A stretch of 64,000 nucleotides of DNA from Planococcus citri (Eukaryota; Arthropoda; Insecta; Hemiptera; Pseudococcidae), in NCBI RefSeq assembly GCF_950023065.1, contig NC_088679.1, positions 79,980,001 to 80,044,000 of the forward strand. The letters are read 5' to 3'. Positions within the stretch are counted from its first letter, which is position 1. Every line of letters starts with the position of its first letter. This document shows positions 38,060 to 49,262 of the stretch, in pieces. The notes under the pieces were generated by a model. That model did not search any database, was not told the origin of the DNA, and saw only the letters and a program-made list of their open reading frames with translations. Both the position numbers and the translations under genes were made by a program.

Positions 38060-38860
38060 CAACCAGCAACTTTTTAGAAATTACTGGAGCCTCCAGCAGA
38101 TTTTTCAAAGCTCGAAATTTTCATAAAATTTTACCAAATATAGCTGGAAGTATAAAATTCACTTTGTTTCCAACTTTATTTGATGAAATTTTGTGGAAAT
38201 TTCAAGTTTCAAAAATCTGCTGGAGGCTCCAGAACTGCTCAGAATGGTTTGAAACCGTTTCCAATCGATTTGGCAGGTCAAAAATAGGATATATGTACGT
38301 ACAAATTACAAATTTCAGCTTTCTAGGTAAGTTTGGTAAAATTGATTCCCTCCCCCCCCCCATTTTTGGATTACCTAAATTGAATGATTTTCAAAAATTC
38401 GCCAAAAAATCGAAAAATGTACTTTAGAACTTGAAATTCTGGCTGGTGATAAATTTTTGCATGCTCTTTCGATCTAGCTTCGTCCGGTTCAAATTTGAAA
38501 ATTATATTCGAGCTAAAAATTTAAAAAAAAGTCAAACTTTTACCATAATGACCCAGAAGTTGAAATTTGGAATACAAGTATTGTATACCCTATTTCTTTG
38601 CCCTGCCAAATCGATTGGAAAGGGTTTTAAACCATTCTGAGCAGTTCTGGTGCCTCTATTAGATTTTTGAAACATTAAATTACCACAAAATCTCGCCAAA
38701 TGCAGTTGGGAATCCGAAATTCACGCTGCATTCCAATTTAGAAACGCTTTCAAGTCGACTGCTGGTGAGTTTAAGTCATTTTGGAGCGTCCAGCAACTTT
38801 TTGAAAATTCTTGAAGCCTCCAGTAGATTTTTTAAGATTTTGATTTCATCCCTCATTTTT
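38060..38860 (+). repeat. Dispersed repeat family, copy
   Basis: It repeats CTGGAGGCTCCAGAACTGCT, GAAACCGTTTCCAATCGATT, AAATTTCAGCTTTCTAGGT and TTTTTGCATGCTCTTTCGAT in the same order as 1-600. The part after 38,590 is a partly inverted second copy. Confidence 0.5.
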
Positions 38861-41150
38861 GGCTAGAAGAGTATTTCCCGGGTAAAAAAAAAGGAAATAC
38901 CCCTGTTCTCAGATTTTTGAAATTTTGATGACACATTGATGGGTACCTTTAAAAAAAGTTGAAGTCAACCCCTCCTTCCCCTTGCTCACAAAATGGCGAA
39001 AAAAATTTTTTTCTGAAAAAAATATGCTTCAACGAGTTTTGAATAAGAAATTTTGAATTCACCCAAAATTTACGGAGGAGACATTAGTCTAGCAACATGA
39101 ATTTTTTCAACATTTTTCGGCCTCCCAGGTGGGAGATATTGACAAAATAAAATTTGAAATCGTCATACCTTCGAATATAATTCAAACACACGAAATTTTT
39201 CTTCTTTCAAAAATATATCTGCAGGAATACCATGTATAATTGGTATTTTTTTTTCAAATTTTTCCTCTTTCAAAAACCCAAAAAACACTCAAATTGTATT
39301 TTTTGTGTCACCACATCACCAAAAAAGCGATACTGCCAGTAACATAACTCTGCAATTTCGCACGCAGGCCTCCAAAAACGATATAAAACCAACCAACTTC
39401 TTGAAACCCCAATTTTGGTGCCATAGGCACCTCCTCCCCCATTTTGGGGCGAAAGAAGATTGACAATATGGGTATCGTTATCATATGAATCGAACTCGCT
39501 GAACACGTGTATGAAGTTAGATTTGCAGTTGGACCCTCCTAAGGGTCCCTTTGGGGGAGGGGGTACCCAAAAATTAAGTTTTTAGTGAAAAATTCTTAAT
39601 TCTATGCGTTAAAAAGTTTTAAAATTTGGCGAAAAAATGAGTAAAATTTCAGTCTCTTCCCCCTCCACAGCACGACAAAACACTTCGTCATGCCTCTGGC
39701 CTTGTTGCACATAATTATGTACATACATTGTACAACTTGCAATGAAATTAAGTCAACCTGATAAGAACTTGAAAACTGAATAAATTAGACATCTACTCGG
39801 AAGAAATCATCTTTCGAAAAACCCTGGCTAATGCAGTTTTCAAAATTACCAGCAAACACATTATTGTACTTATATGTTCTCTATGGTAAGTTCGTGAGCC
39901 GAAAATTATAAAAACACCCGGTAACTCTTTGACGACTCGTATGCCGAATCGCCGAATCGCGTTTTTTTCTGTCAATAGAGAATAATACTCGTAGTATAAT
40001 TACCGGTAATAAAAATCAACAAATTAACAATGATTTGTTAAATCGTATCCTAATGACTTTCGAGCGAAATTTTTATTAACTAGCGTAGCTAGTTTACCAA
40101 TTAAATGAACTGGTTACAATTTTACGAATTTCATTTTATATATCTAGATCTGCTCGCTGGCTATTATATTATTTAAATTTTTTGCTATGCTGACCTCGTT
40201 TTGGTCTACATTTTATTTTATTATTTTATCGCCTATATTCAAGTACGATACATACGTCGGACATAACATGGGTTATGGGTATGGGTTATTACATTAAATT
40301 TCAAATCAAGGTAGGGTAGGAGCATCTTTTGCGGAGTTCGTTATGAAAATAATGACACTATTTATCATGATGTACTCGCCAACTCAGCTTCTGGCTCCTA
40401 CCTTGTTACCAGTGATAAAACATGACAATAAAGGTCATTTTTTTGAAAGGCTGAACATTTTTTTAGTTCAGTAAAAATAAAGTATTAAAATGTAAATTTC
40501 CCATCAAAAAAAATATCGTTGCAAGTTTTGTGTTTTTTTTTCTCGAAAATCTAGAGAAAGTTTTGAATTCGAATTTACTTACGCCCCGAGAATTCGAGGA
40601 TTTATTTTAATGGTTACTAAATTCGAACATTTTTCATTCTAAAAATATTTGAATATAGCACTTTTTCAGTCTATAATGTGAAAATTCGATTTATTTTTAG
40701 AAACTCGACCTTCGTTCTGTCTGGTAAATTTATAACTTCAGTTTGCAGTTTCAAGTTACGGGTAAACAAATTCATCAATCATATTTGATTTTTATAGCCT
40801 TAAAAGCATTTTTTAAGGCATGAGGAGGATAAAGTTGGAGAAAACATTTTCCCCGAGACACGTTCTTGACCTTCGGAAATTCAAATATTTCAATTTTTTC
40901 AGTAGGCATGAAGATGGAAGAACTGGGGCAAAAAAAAGTTCATTTCCTGAAAAAATATCGTATTTTTTATGAGAAAATTTTGTATAGAAAATTAGAAAAT
41001 ACCAAATTCTTGGGAATATTCTTTTTTTTCTCTGTTATAAGCCATTTTTGAAAAACAAAAATGCCTTTTTTTTGGTTGAAAAAACGTATAAAAAGTATGA
41101 TGAAAGCGTTTCTTTTGATATTCTGAACCAAAAATTTCCCAAAATTGTTA
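38861..41150. other. Intergenic or intronic, no gene seen
   Basis: No recognisable gene, RNA or bounded repeat. A plus-strand CTATG|GTAAGT near 39,886 resembles a donor without supporting context. Confidence 0.35.
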
Positions 41151-42850
41151 TTAATTCCACTATAAATACGCTGAAAGAAGTGATAAATTTTCAGGTGCAG
41201 AAAGTGATCAATTTTCTGATTCAAAATATGATTGATTTTCTGATGCAGGAAATTATAGTAACTTGTCGATGCCTAAAATTATTAAGTTTCTGTAGCAATA
41301 AAATTAATACTTAAACTCAACAATTTTCTGATGCAAAAATGAGCAACTTTCCGAAGCTGAAAATAAACGATTGCCTAATGCAAAAAATGCACAATTTTCT
41401 GATACAAAGAATTAGCAGCTTTCTGATGTCTAAAAAGAACAAATCTCTGATGCAATAAGAACAATTTTCTGATGCAAAAAATCAACAACTTACCACCGCC
41501 TGAAATAAACAATTTTCCGACTTAAAAAATGAACAACTTTCTGATGCTATAAAATGAATAATTTATGCAAAAATTGACGACTTTTCCATGCTGAAAATGA
41601 ACTATTGCCTAATGCAAAAAATCGATAGCTTGCTCATACAAAAAATAGATCAATTTCTTATCCAAAAAATTTGCCAATTGCTAATGGAAACAAAAAATGT
41701 ATCAATTTCTAATGCAAAAATTCATCAATTTCTAATGAAAAAGTTTGTCAATTTCTGATGCGAAAATGGATCGCTTCCTGATGAAAAAAATTGATCAACT
41801 TCTGATGCACAAATATATTGATTTCTACTGCAAACATTGATCAAATTCTGATGCAAGAAATTCATTAATTTCTGATTCAAACAACAAAATTTATTAATTT
41901 CTGATGCAAAAAGTAATTTATTTCTGGTGCAGGAATTGATCAAATTCTGACGCAGAAATGGATACTTTCTGAAGCGAAAATTGATCAAATTCTGATGAAA
42001 ACAATTTATTAATTTCTGATTCAAACAACAAAATTCATTAAATTCTGATGCAAAACATTCATCAATTTCTAATGCAAAACATTTATCAAATTCTGATGCA
42101 AAAAATTCATCAACTTCTGATGCAAAAAATTCATTAATTTCTGATGCAAACAATTGATCAACTTCTGATGCAAAAATTGATCAAATTTTCATGAAAAAAT
42201 TGATAGAATTCTGATGCAAAAAAATTGATAATTTCTGTTGCAAAAAAGTAATTATTTTCTGATGAAAAAATTGATCCAATCCTGAAGCAAAACATGTATC
42301 AATTTCTGATGTAGAAAATTCATCAATTTCTGATGCAAACAATTTATCAATTTCTGATGCAAACAATTTACCAACTTCTGCTGCAAAAATTGATGAAATT
42401 TTCATGAAAAAATTGATGGAATTCTGATGCAAAAAACTTGATAATTTCTGATAGAAAAAATTTGTCAATTTTTGATGCCAAAAAGCGATTACTGTCTGAT
42501 GGAAAAATTGATCAAATTCTGACGCAAAAATTGATGGAATTCTGATGCAAAAAAGTTATCAATTTCTGATGCAAAAAATTTGTCAATTTCTGATGCATAA
42601 ATTCATCAAATTCTGAGTGCAAAACATTTACTAATTACTGATGTAGAAAATTGATGAAATTTTCATGCAAAAATTGATATAATTCTGATGCAAAAAATTT
42701 GTCAATTTCTGATGCAAACAATTCATGAATTGCTGATGCCAAAAAGTGAGTAATTTACGATGAAAGAATTAATTTATTAATTTCTGATGCGCAAATTGAT
42801 CAACCTCTGATGCAAAAAATGTATCGATTTCGGATGCAAAAAATTTGTTC
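41150..42850. repeat. Degenerate minisatellite, TTTCTGATGCAAAAAATTGAT family
   Basis: A unit of roughly 24-30 bp, centred on TTTCTGATGCAAAAAATT followed by a GATCAA/CATCAA word, recurs several dozen times with indels. On the minus strand it reads as repeated FASEID/ASEVDEF-like peptides over up to 142 codons. Unit length and frame vary, so I treat it as satellite DNA and not a gene. Confidence 0.75.
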
Positions 42851-42904
42851 ATTTAGAAGTTGAAAAATTTGAAAAACGATAAGGTAGGATCCGGTAGAAA
42901 TATT

Positions 42905-43390
42905 GTCGACTTCTCCTGGCTCCAGAACTGTTCAAAACGGTTTGAAACTGTTTCCAATCTATTTGGCAAGTCAAAAATCCAAATTTCAGCTTTCTAAGTC
43001 AATTTGGTAAAATTTTGATTTTTCTCCTCATTTTTGACTTGAATTTGATTTTCAAAAATTCGCCAAAAATCGAAAAATGCACTTTAGCACTTGAAATTTT
43101 GGCTAGTGATGAATTTTTGCATTCTCTTCCAATCTAGCTTAGTCGGGTTCAAAAAATTTCGTACGAGTCCTATGTTGGAAAACGCCATTTTGGCTGACCT
43201 GTCAATCAAAATGACCGCCATTTTGTTAGCAAGGCCAATTTTTTTTTTGCAAAGTTTGTTTTAAAATGTTCCTTAGGATGTCCTCTTTGAAAAAAAAGTC
43301 ATCTCGGAGGATCGGAAGAGGAGGAGGCGGGGGGGGGGGTGCAATTACTTCATATACGATGTCATATGCCGGACTAAAAAGGAAAATGAT
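42905..43390 (+). repeat. Dispersed repeat family, copy
   Basis: This is closest to the copy at 360-830. It shares CCAGAACTGTTCAAAACGG, CACTTTAGCACTTGAAATTT, a GACCGCCATTTTG block, GTTTTAAAATGTTCCTTAGG and a poly-G run before GTCATATGCCGGACTA. Confidence 0.6.
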
Positions 43391-44512
43391 TGGTTCCCAA
43401 TTTTCCCAAATTTTTCGACTTTTTCCAACTCACCCAATTTTTTCCAAACACTCCCATCTTTTTATCCAAATTTTTCTATCAAAGGGATGGGAGAATGAAT
43501 GAGACATACGTCTCAGAAGTAAGCTGCTCATTAACTACGGAGCTACCTGTGTTGATTTTCATTACAATCAAGCACCATGTCCTTAGTTAGATGTACACTT
43601 GCACGATGCATAAGAGTTTTAATGTTGTTGTTTGTCGATCAATATAAAAATGAAAAAGTTGATGCATAACTGGAAAATTCATTTCCAAATTATATTGCTA
43701 AATCACTAATGAGGTATTTGCCCAAGGTCGTTGGAATAGAAAGACGATATAGGTACATAGATATAGGAAAATTAATTTGTAAAATTGAAATTATTGCTTC
43801 GTAACGAGCGAATTCTGCAACTTCAAATGGTACGAGTATTTTTGCACTTGAATAAATGTAATTGCGTAAGCGAATACGAAAATTTTTACTTAAAAAATTA
43901 TGTCATAATGATTTTCTGATTGATTCGTCTGAATCCGGTTCTGGTTGAATGAGTTTTTTGATTTATAACGTATTTACAAAGTTCAAGTTGGCTTTTATTA
44001 TAACCATAATTCGAAATTTTTAATATCTGTCTGAGACAACGGTAGTACCGGTATATGAATGAAAATTTATTAGCGTATTTAATGTACGGTTAAATAATAC
44101 TCGTACACATTAATGCGTATTCGTCAAATTAAGTATATCCAAACATACACACATATCATATTCCACACATCGTATCTGTCATTTTGACAAGTCATATGAA
44201 ACGATATCGCTGATTGATCCAGTAGATTATGCACACACGCAGTGAACAGTGATCATTCACAATGCTCGTTGTATTACAAGATACTCAAATTACAAAAGCA
44301 ATTAATCCAAAACGAAGTACAGTACAGGAACGAAAAAAATAAATAATTTGGAACATAGTAAAAAAAGGCAGCAATTATTTCACGGGGGTTTTCAACTTCA
44401 ACCAATAAACTGTTTAGGAACGAGTTCGAGAGTTTGCAATTTGCATTGACGAGGTGCATATTCTATTCTTAATCGTGCATAATTCTGAGAAGAACGGCCA
44501 CTTAGCACTTAC
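43391..44512. other. Intergenic or intronic, no gene seen
   Basis: AT-rich with no supportable feature. If the next entry is an exon, this would be its downstream intron. Confidence 0.35.
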
Positions 44513-44691
44513 CTTCTGTTTTTCCAATCTGCGAAACATGTTAGCCGGGTAAAGATGTATAATTATCCCCATTTTCCAATTTTCATGCAATGTGGTCGTC
44601 GAAATAACACCCAAGTTCCACGAGAGCGACTGAGGCGTAGCGAGAGGTGGAATCTTGTTTGTTTTGCATATCAGCAGAGAACTCGAGACAC
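44513..44691 (-). CDS. Candidate internal host exon
   Basis: On the minus strand it is bounded by a good acceptor (TTTTTATTTTTCAG) before 44691 and the donor CAGAAG|GTAAGT after 44513. The 179 nt are open in one frame: two bases, then 59 codons ending on a full codon (segments include LATPQSLSWNLG and NWKMGIIIHLYP). I do not recognise the protein; a 5' UTR exon is an alternative. Entry and exit phases equal those of the candidate exon at 1,294-1,430, so other exons or a different gene would be needed to connect them. Confidence 0.35.
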
Positions 44692-44699
44692 CTGAAAAA

Positions 44700-45605
44700 T
44701 AAAAATAAAAAAAAAATCAAAATATGGAAAACGAGCAAAAACAATTGAAAATTGCAAAAAATATTCCATAAACTGAAAAAAGGTTCAAAAATACTAAAAT
44801 AGCAAAATTCATTAAAATTGTGAGCAGTGCTTTCAATATTGTAAAACTTTTTTTAAAAGTTTGCAAAAAAAAAAAGGTGCCCAAAACCTTATAAATATGA
44901 AATATTTGTACAAAAGTAGGTACTAATTTTTCCTTTAAAAAATAGCAAAATTGTTTGAAAACTGCAAACAATGCTTCTAAAGGTGCAAATGGTTTCACTG
45001 AATTGCATCAAAAAGTTTTAGAATTGTTTTCAAATGTGACCACAGTGTTTTGATAATAATTAGCAAATATTTCCAAAATTGAAAGAAAAAGGTTTAAAAA
45101 TTATAAAAGAGAGTGAACATTTTCTTTTTCAAAACGATGAACTGCACGCTTGCTCTAGGAAATTGCAAATTTATTGCAAACGTTTGCAAAAATTTTGAAA
45201 TTGAAATGTTACAAAAGTAAGACAAATGAATAAATAAAAGCTGGCGATTTTTTTTTTCAACAGTAAAAATGTTCAAGAATTGCAACAAAATTACAAACCC
45301 ACAAAAAAAGGTTTAGGTATAAATCGGAAAACAAGACGTTAAAGTTGATAGAAATGCTAAAAATTACAATGGTGCCATTTCAAAAGATTACAAAACAGCT
45401 TAAAAATCTAAAAATATTTTTTTACCCTAAACGTGAATTTTTCATTTTTTAATTTCACAAAATATTCCGTACTTGAGCTGCAAACAAAAAAGGTTCAAAT
45501 TTTCAAAAAACAACAAAATTGTGCCAAGAGCAATAAGAAATGGATTGAAAGTAGCGAAAAACGTTTCAAAAACTATTAAAAAATGTTTAAAATTGCGAAT
45601 AATGC
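44700..45605. repeat. Degenerate AAAATTGCAAAAA repeat, left block
   Basis: Irregular copies of GCAAAAAnnTTTCAAAAATTG-type words fill this stretch. The same vocabulary continues at 47,100-47,905, so one repeat tract appears to have been split by the LTR-like insertion between them. No genes. Confidence 0.55.
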
Positions 45606-47095
45606 TGCTGCAGGGGTATTGTGATCGCATTGGACAAGCAAGAGAGCCTTTGTGTTACATTTGACTCGACCTAATGGAATTCCTCCAGATATCTGAAAGC
45701 GGTTCTTGTGAGTCGGATGCATTTGCAACCACCCTATACATACTATAGTGATACATATACGTTTTAAAGTCGCTCTTTCTGTATACAATGTAATACTGTA
45801 GTGAAGAACACTGGCCAGTATACCTAAACTGAATCTTTTTCCTTATACAGTTTTCTGTAATGTGATTGGTTTAACCTAGAGCCCTGCGCCGATGACGAAA
45901 TGATCGGCGGCGGCTATGGTGAGTGCAGCATTGTGGCTGGCAGTGTAGCCAATTCCAGCCAACGTTTTCGGAGGCAGCAAAAATTTTACTCGGCTGAGGC
46001 TCAGCCAACTACAAAGTTGAAATTTTGAGGTAATTTTCCATAAATCATAAAATTACCTCAAAATACAAATTTTTTGCGGAAGTTATTCAACTTCTCAAAT
46101 AAGCATTCTTTTTCAAGCTGAGAAGAGAAATCATTCTAGGTAGTGTATGGCAAAATTGAAAAATTTAGCCACTTGAAAAAATCCAAAATCTGGGGAAAAT
46201 TTCCCTGAAATTTGCCATTTGAGTGATTTAAATCGGCTCAGCCGAGCAAATTACTCGGCGACGGTGATGGCGGCTTCAAACATTTTTAAAGCGGTGGCGG
46301 CGGTGGCTCAAAAAATGTGTGAAAAATTGGTGGTGGCGGCGGCGCAGGGCTCTAGTTTAACCACTTACATTTACAAAACAACGTTATCAAAAAAAGGTTA
46401 CATGCTAGCTTCTTTTCTATTGGTCAATAGAAATAAGGGGTTTTATATAAATATAAGCTGTATCTAGCTTAGAAACTAGTCTTGTGAATATCTACAACCA
46501 AATAACATCTCTCTTGTTAACTCGGTGTTGCCTTTCTTGACCCGCATTCTCTCTCTCTCTCACTCTTCTCTCTTCTCTCTTGCACCCATTCAACTCCAGG
46601 TGTGTGTGGTTGTACAGGTGCGTTGCCTTTATTCCTTCTCTCTCCAGACTTTGCTTACCTACACAGGGGCCTGCTGGTCCAGGTGTAGTTGCTGCTGAGT
46701 TCTCCTTCTCTCAGTTACATATCCAAACAGGCCACGTGGTATGGACGGATATTTTCCTCAATCTCTTATGATTCAAACAGGCCCCGTGGTACTTACTTAT
46801 CTCACTCATTCCAATATCTGCACAGGCCCTGTGGTACGTACAGATATTACACCCTCTCCTTGCAATACGAATGGGCCTTATGGGACAGACAAATTGCATC
46901 ATCCTAAGTATTCAGACTGGGCCTAGTGGTACTGTACGGATCTCCTCATGACTTGGGGAAATCGTAGGCATTACTTTCAGTGGCTAAGTACGCGATAGGT
47001 CGCAACAAACTCGCAAACCAACAACGGACGCTCTCCCACATTACAACTTACGACCACATTGGTCAACCAGGGCCTCGGTAGGCATACGGTTACCA
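45606..47095 (+). mobile_element. Probable solo LTR or LTR-like insertion
   Basis: This non-repetitive segment interrupts the TTGCAAAA tract. It has a promoter-like TATATAAATATAAG at about 46,442, a (CT)n tract at about 46,548-46,580, and four or five copies of a unit of about 60 bp centred on CAGGCCCCGTGGTAC between 46,665 and 46,935. TG...CA termini and a target duplication could not be fixed, so the boundaries are approximate. A hAT-type MITE sits inside. Confidence 0.4.
45877..46354. mobile_element. hAT-type MITE with 8-bp target duplication
   Basis: The 478-bp element has inverted ends TAGAGCCCTGCGCCG / CGGCGCAGGGCTCTA and is flanked by perfect direct repeats GTTTAACC at 45869-45876 and 46355-46362. 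An 8-bp duplication is the hAT signature. The interior is rich in GGCGGCGGTGG near its ends and does not code for a transposase. Confidence 0.85.
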
Positions 47096-47099
47096 GCAA

Positions 47100-47905
47100 G
47101 ACTGCAAAAATTCCAAAAAAAAAAGTGTGAAAGTTTTAAAAAATATTTTAAAAATTGCAAAGATGCTCAACTACTTAAAACATGAAATTTTTAAATATAA
47201 GTATTGAAACACAGTTGCAAAAAACCGATAAAATTGTTTTAAAAAACAGTTTCAAAATGTTGCAAAATTCCTTTTAAAAATTTGCATAAATGGCTTAAAA
47301 GCTCCAAAAAAACGCCTCACAAACTGCAAAAAAGTTGCAAAAACTGTTGATAATGTTTCAAATATTGGAAAAATATCCAAAAAATTACAAAAAAATGCAC
47401 AAACATTGCAAAAAATATGTGCGAAAAATTTGCTACGAAGTTCAAAAATTTTAAGCCATGTTTAAACATTGCAAAAGGCACGAATGCTGAAAAATGTTCA
47501 TATGCGTCAACACTATATGTGTTAAAAAATGACAATTTTTTTTCAATGTTACAAAATTGTTCAAAAAACTTGCAAGAATGGCTTGAAAATTCAAAAAACG
47601 TCTCAAAAATTGAAAACAATGTTTCAAAAGTTGCAAAAATGTTCAAACATTGCAACTATGTTTTTTTCAAAAAACTTTTTAAAATGGTTTAAGCTAAAAA
47701 AAAAAAGTAAAAAAACGTATTAAAAGCAACAAAAAAAGTTCAGAAATTACAAAAATTTTCAAAGTTTAGATGGTTTTTCAAAACATTGCAAAAATGGTTT
47801 TAAAAATTTGAAAAAAGTTTCTAAAACTGATAAAATTTGAACAAAACTTGAAATTTTTTTCAATTCTGAAAATGTTTAAAAATTACACCGAATGTTTTTT
47901 TTTTA
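47100..47905. repeat. Degenerate AAAATTGCAAAAA repeat, right block
   Basis: It continues the vocabulary of 44,700-45,605 (TTGCAAAAATG, GTTTCAAAAATTGC). The giant retroelement's LTR begins at its right edge, at 47,913. Opposing frames of 60-110 codons are repeat artefacts. Confidence 0.55.
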
Positions 47906-47912
47906 AATACAG

Positions 47913-48665
47913 TGTAAAGACTCTATTTAACTTTTATTCGCACCTGCGGTGCTAATGTCTTACATGGTCTAACTTCACCCTAACGACCTAGTTAGACCTA
48001 TACCTAGTGCTATGCACAGGTAGGCACTGGCGATTTACCGCCTCGTATACCTACTCTTCGGAGATAAATATGAGATGAGAAATTATACACATAGAATAAT
48101 ATAAATGAATACTCGGACGACTATAACGTTACATTAGCTTTATTGGTTATTAAGCATTATATGTAAATAGTCTGACTATATTACGTAAATAGAATTACGA
48201 TTTGATTTAAAGGAAGCGAGTACATGTAGTCGCAAATGTGTGTTAAAAACACCACCCAGGGACAAGGGCATTCATGCCGGATAGGGCAGGTCCAGTATGA
48301 ATGACTCTAAAAGAGAATTTAGAGATGCTGCAGTTCATCTCTTGAGTAACCACGATCCGATCCGATAGTCCATTACGTAAAAGATATTCCATATCCCAGT
48401 AATTATAAGGTGGAAAGTACGTGCTCCATACGTCGAACGTACTGATAGGGCTCCGCACCTCAACCTATCTATCGAATGGAAACTAAGCTCTCGCTTAGTG
48501 AGTCCGTGATTGACTGAAGTTGTGATCGGATAACGTGAAACACTTCACTAACGCGAACTAAACAGCTAGATAGCGTGGTTACGTAAGAGAATTGAGCGAA
48601 AGGTAGAAGGAGAACAATTTTCCCTCACCTAAGCGACGGAAAATGGCGCAATTCCTCCCTTTACA
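47913..48665 (-). repeat. 3' LTR of the giant retroelement
   Basis: The plus-strand sequence runs TGTAAAGACTC...TCCCTTTACA, giving a perfect 7-bp terminal inverted repeat TGTAAAG/CTTTACA in the TG...CA form. On the minus strand possible polyadenylation signals AATAAA lie at about 48,138 and at 47,933-47,938, and initiator-like TCAGTC/TCAGTA words occur near 48,440-48,520. Three TTACGTAA sites lie inside. Just upstream in element sense is ACTCGGGGCAA, a possible short purine tract, and a near repeat of it lies at about 48,747. The second LTR is outside the window, so the assignment is inferential. Confidence 0.65.
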
Positions 48666-49262
48666 TTGCCCCGAGTGATTACTTATAGGAATATGTAACC
48701 ACTCTAACAACTAAAAAGGGAGAATGTCCTATGTGCCCTATCCTTTGCCCCGGGTGTTTACATGTTGCTATTGAAATAATTAAAATAAACAAAATAATAG
48801 AATAAACATCTTCTTATCAACTGTGATACAGTAAAAAGCAGTAATAATAAAAAAAAATGTAGAAGAAGATAAAAAAAATGTATCCAACTTCTGGGAAAAT
48901 TAAAGATTATAAACGTAAAATAAAGTGAAATAATATCTAAACAGTATATCTGTACAAAATAAAGAAAAGTCACATTACATCGTATGAATCAAAGTACCGA
49001 AGGCAAATCAAAAGTGCTTAATGTACATACATTAGTGGTGAAAATTATTGACTATTACAGTATGTATAAATTTCGTACATTATTACGTTATTCTATTCTA
49101 TGACTAACATGAATTTATTTATTGTTTCAGGTTCCATGTGATGAGCTGTAGTTTGATTTCATGTTGCAATGTCTGTTTCATTCCGGGAAGTATGAATTAC
49201 GTAAGGTTGATAAGGTTCTAGATTTTCGATACTTTGTAACGTGATTCCGTATTTACAGATGT
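48666..49262 (-). other. Non-coding stretch between last gene and LTR
   Basis: 597 bp without a credible frame. Two similar blocks, TTGCCCCGAGTGATTAC (48,666) and TTGCCCCGGGTGTTTAC (48,747), lie beside the LTR and may mark the region for plus-strand priming. AATAAA on the minus strand near 49,110 could end the transcript of the neighbouring gene. Confidence 0.4.

Noticed and set aside
41725..42468. Minus-strand frames of 142 and 95 codons rich in FASEIDEF
   Set aside because: Satellite translation; several frames are equally open and the units vary in length.
48243..48458. 71-codon minus-strand frame in the LTR
   Set aside because: Non-ATG start, inside the predicted LTR, no homology recognised.
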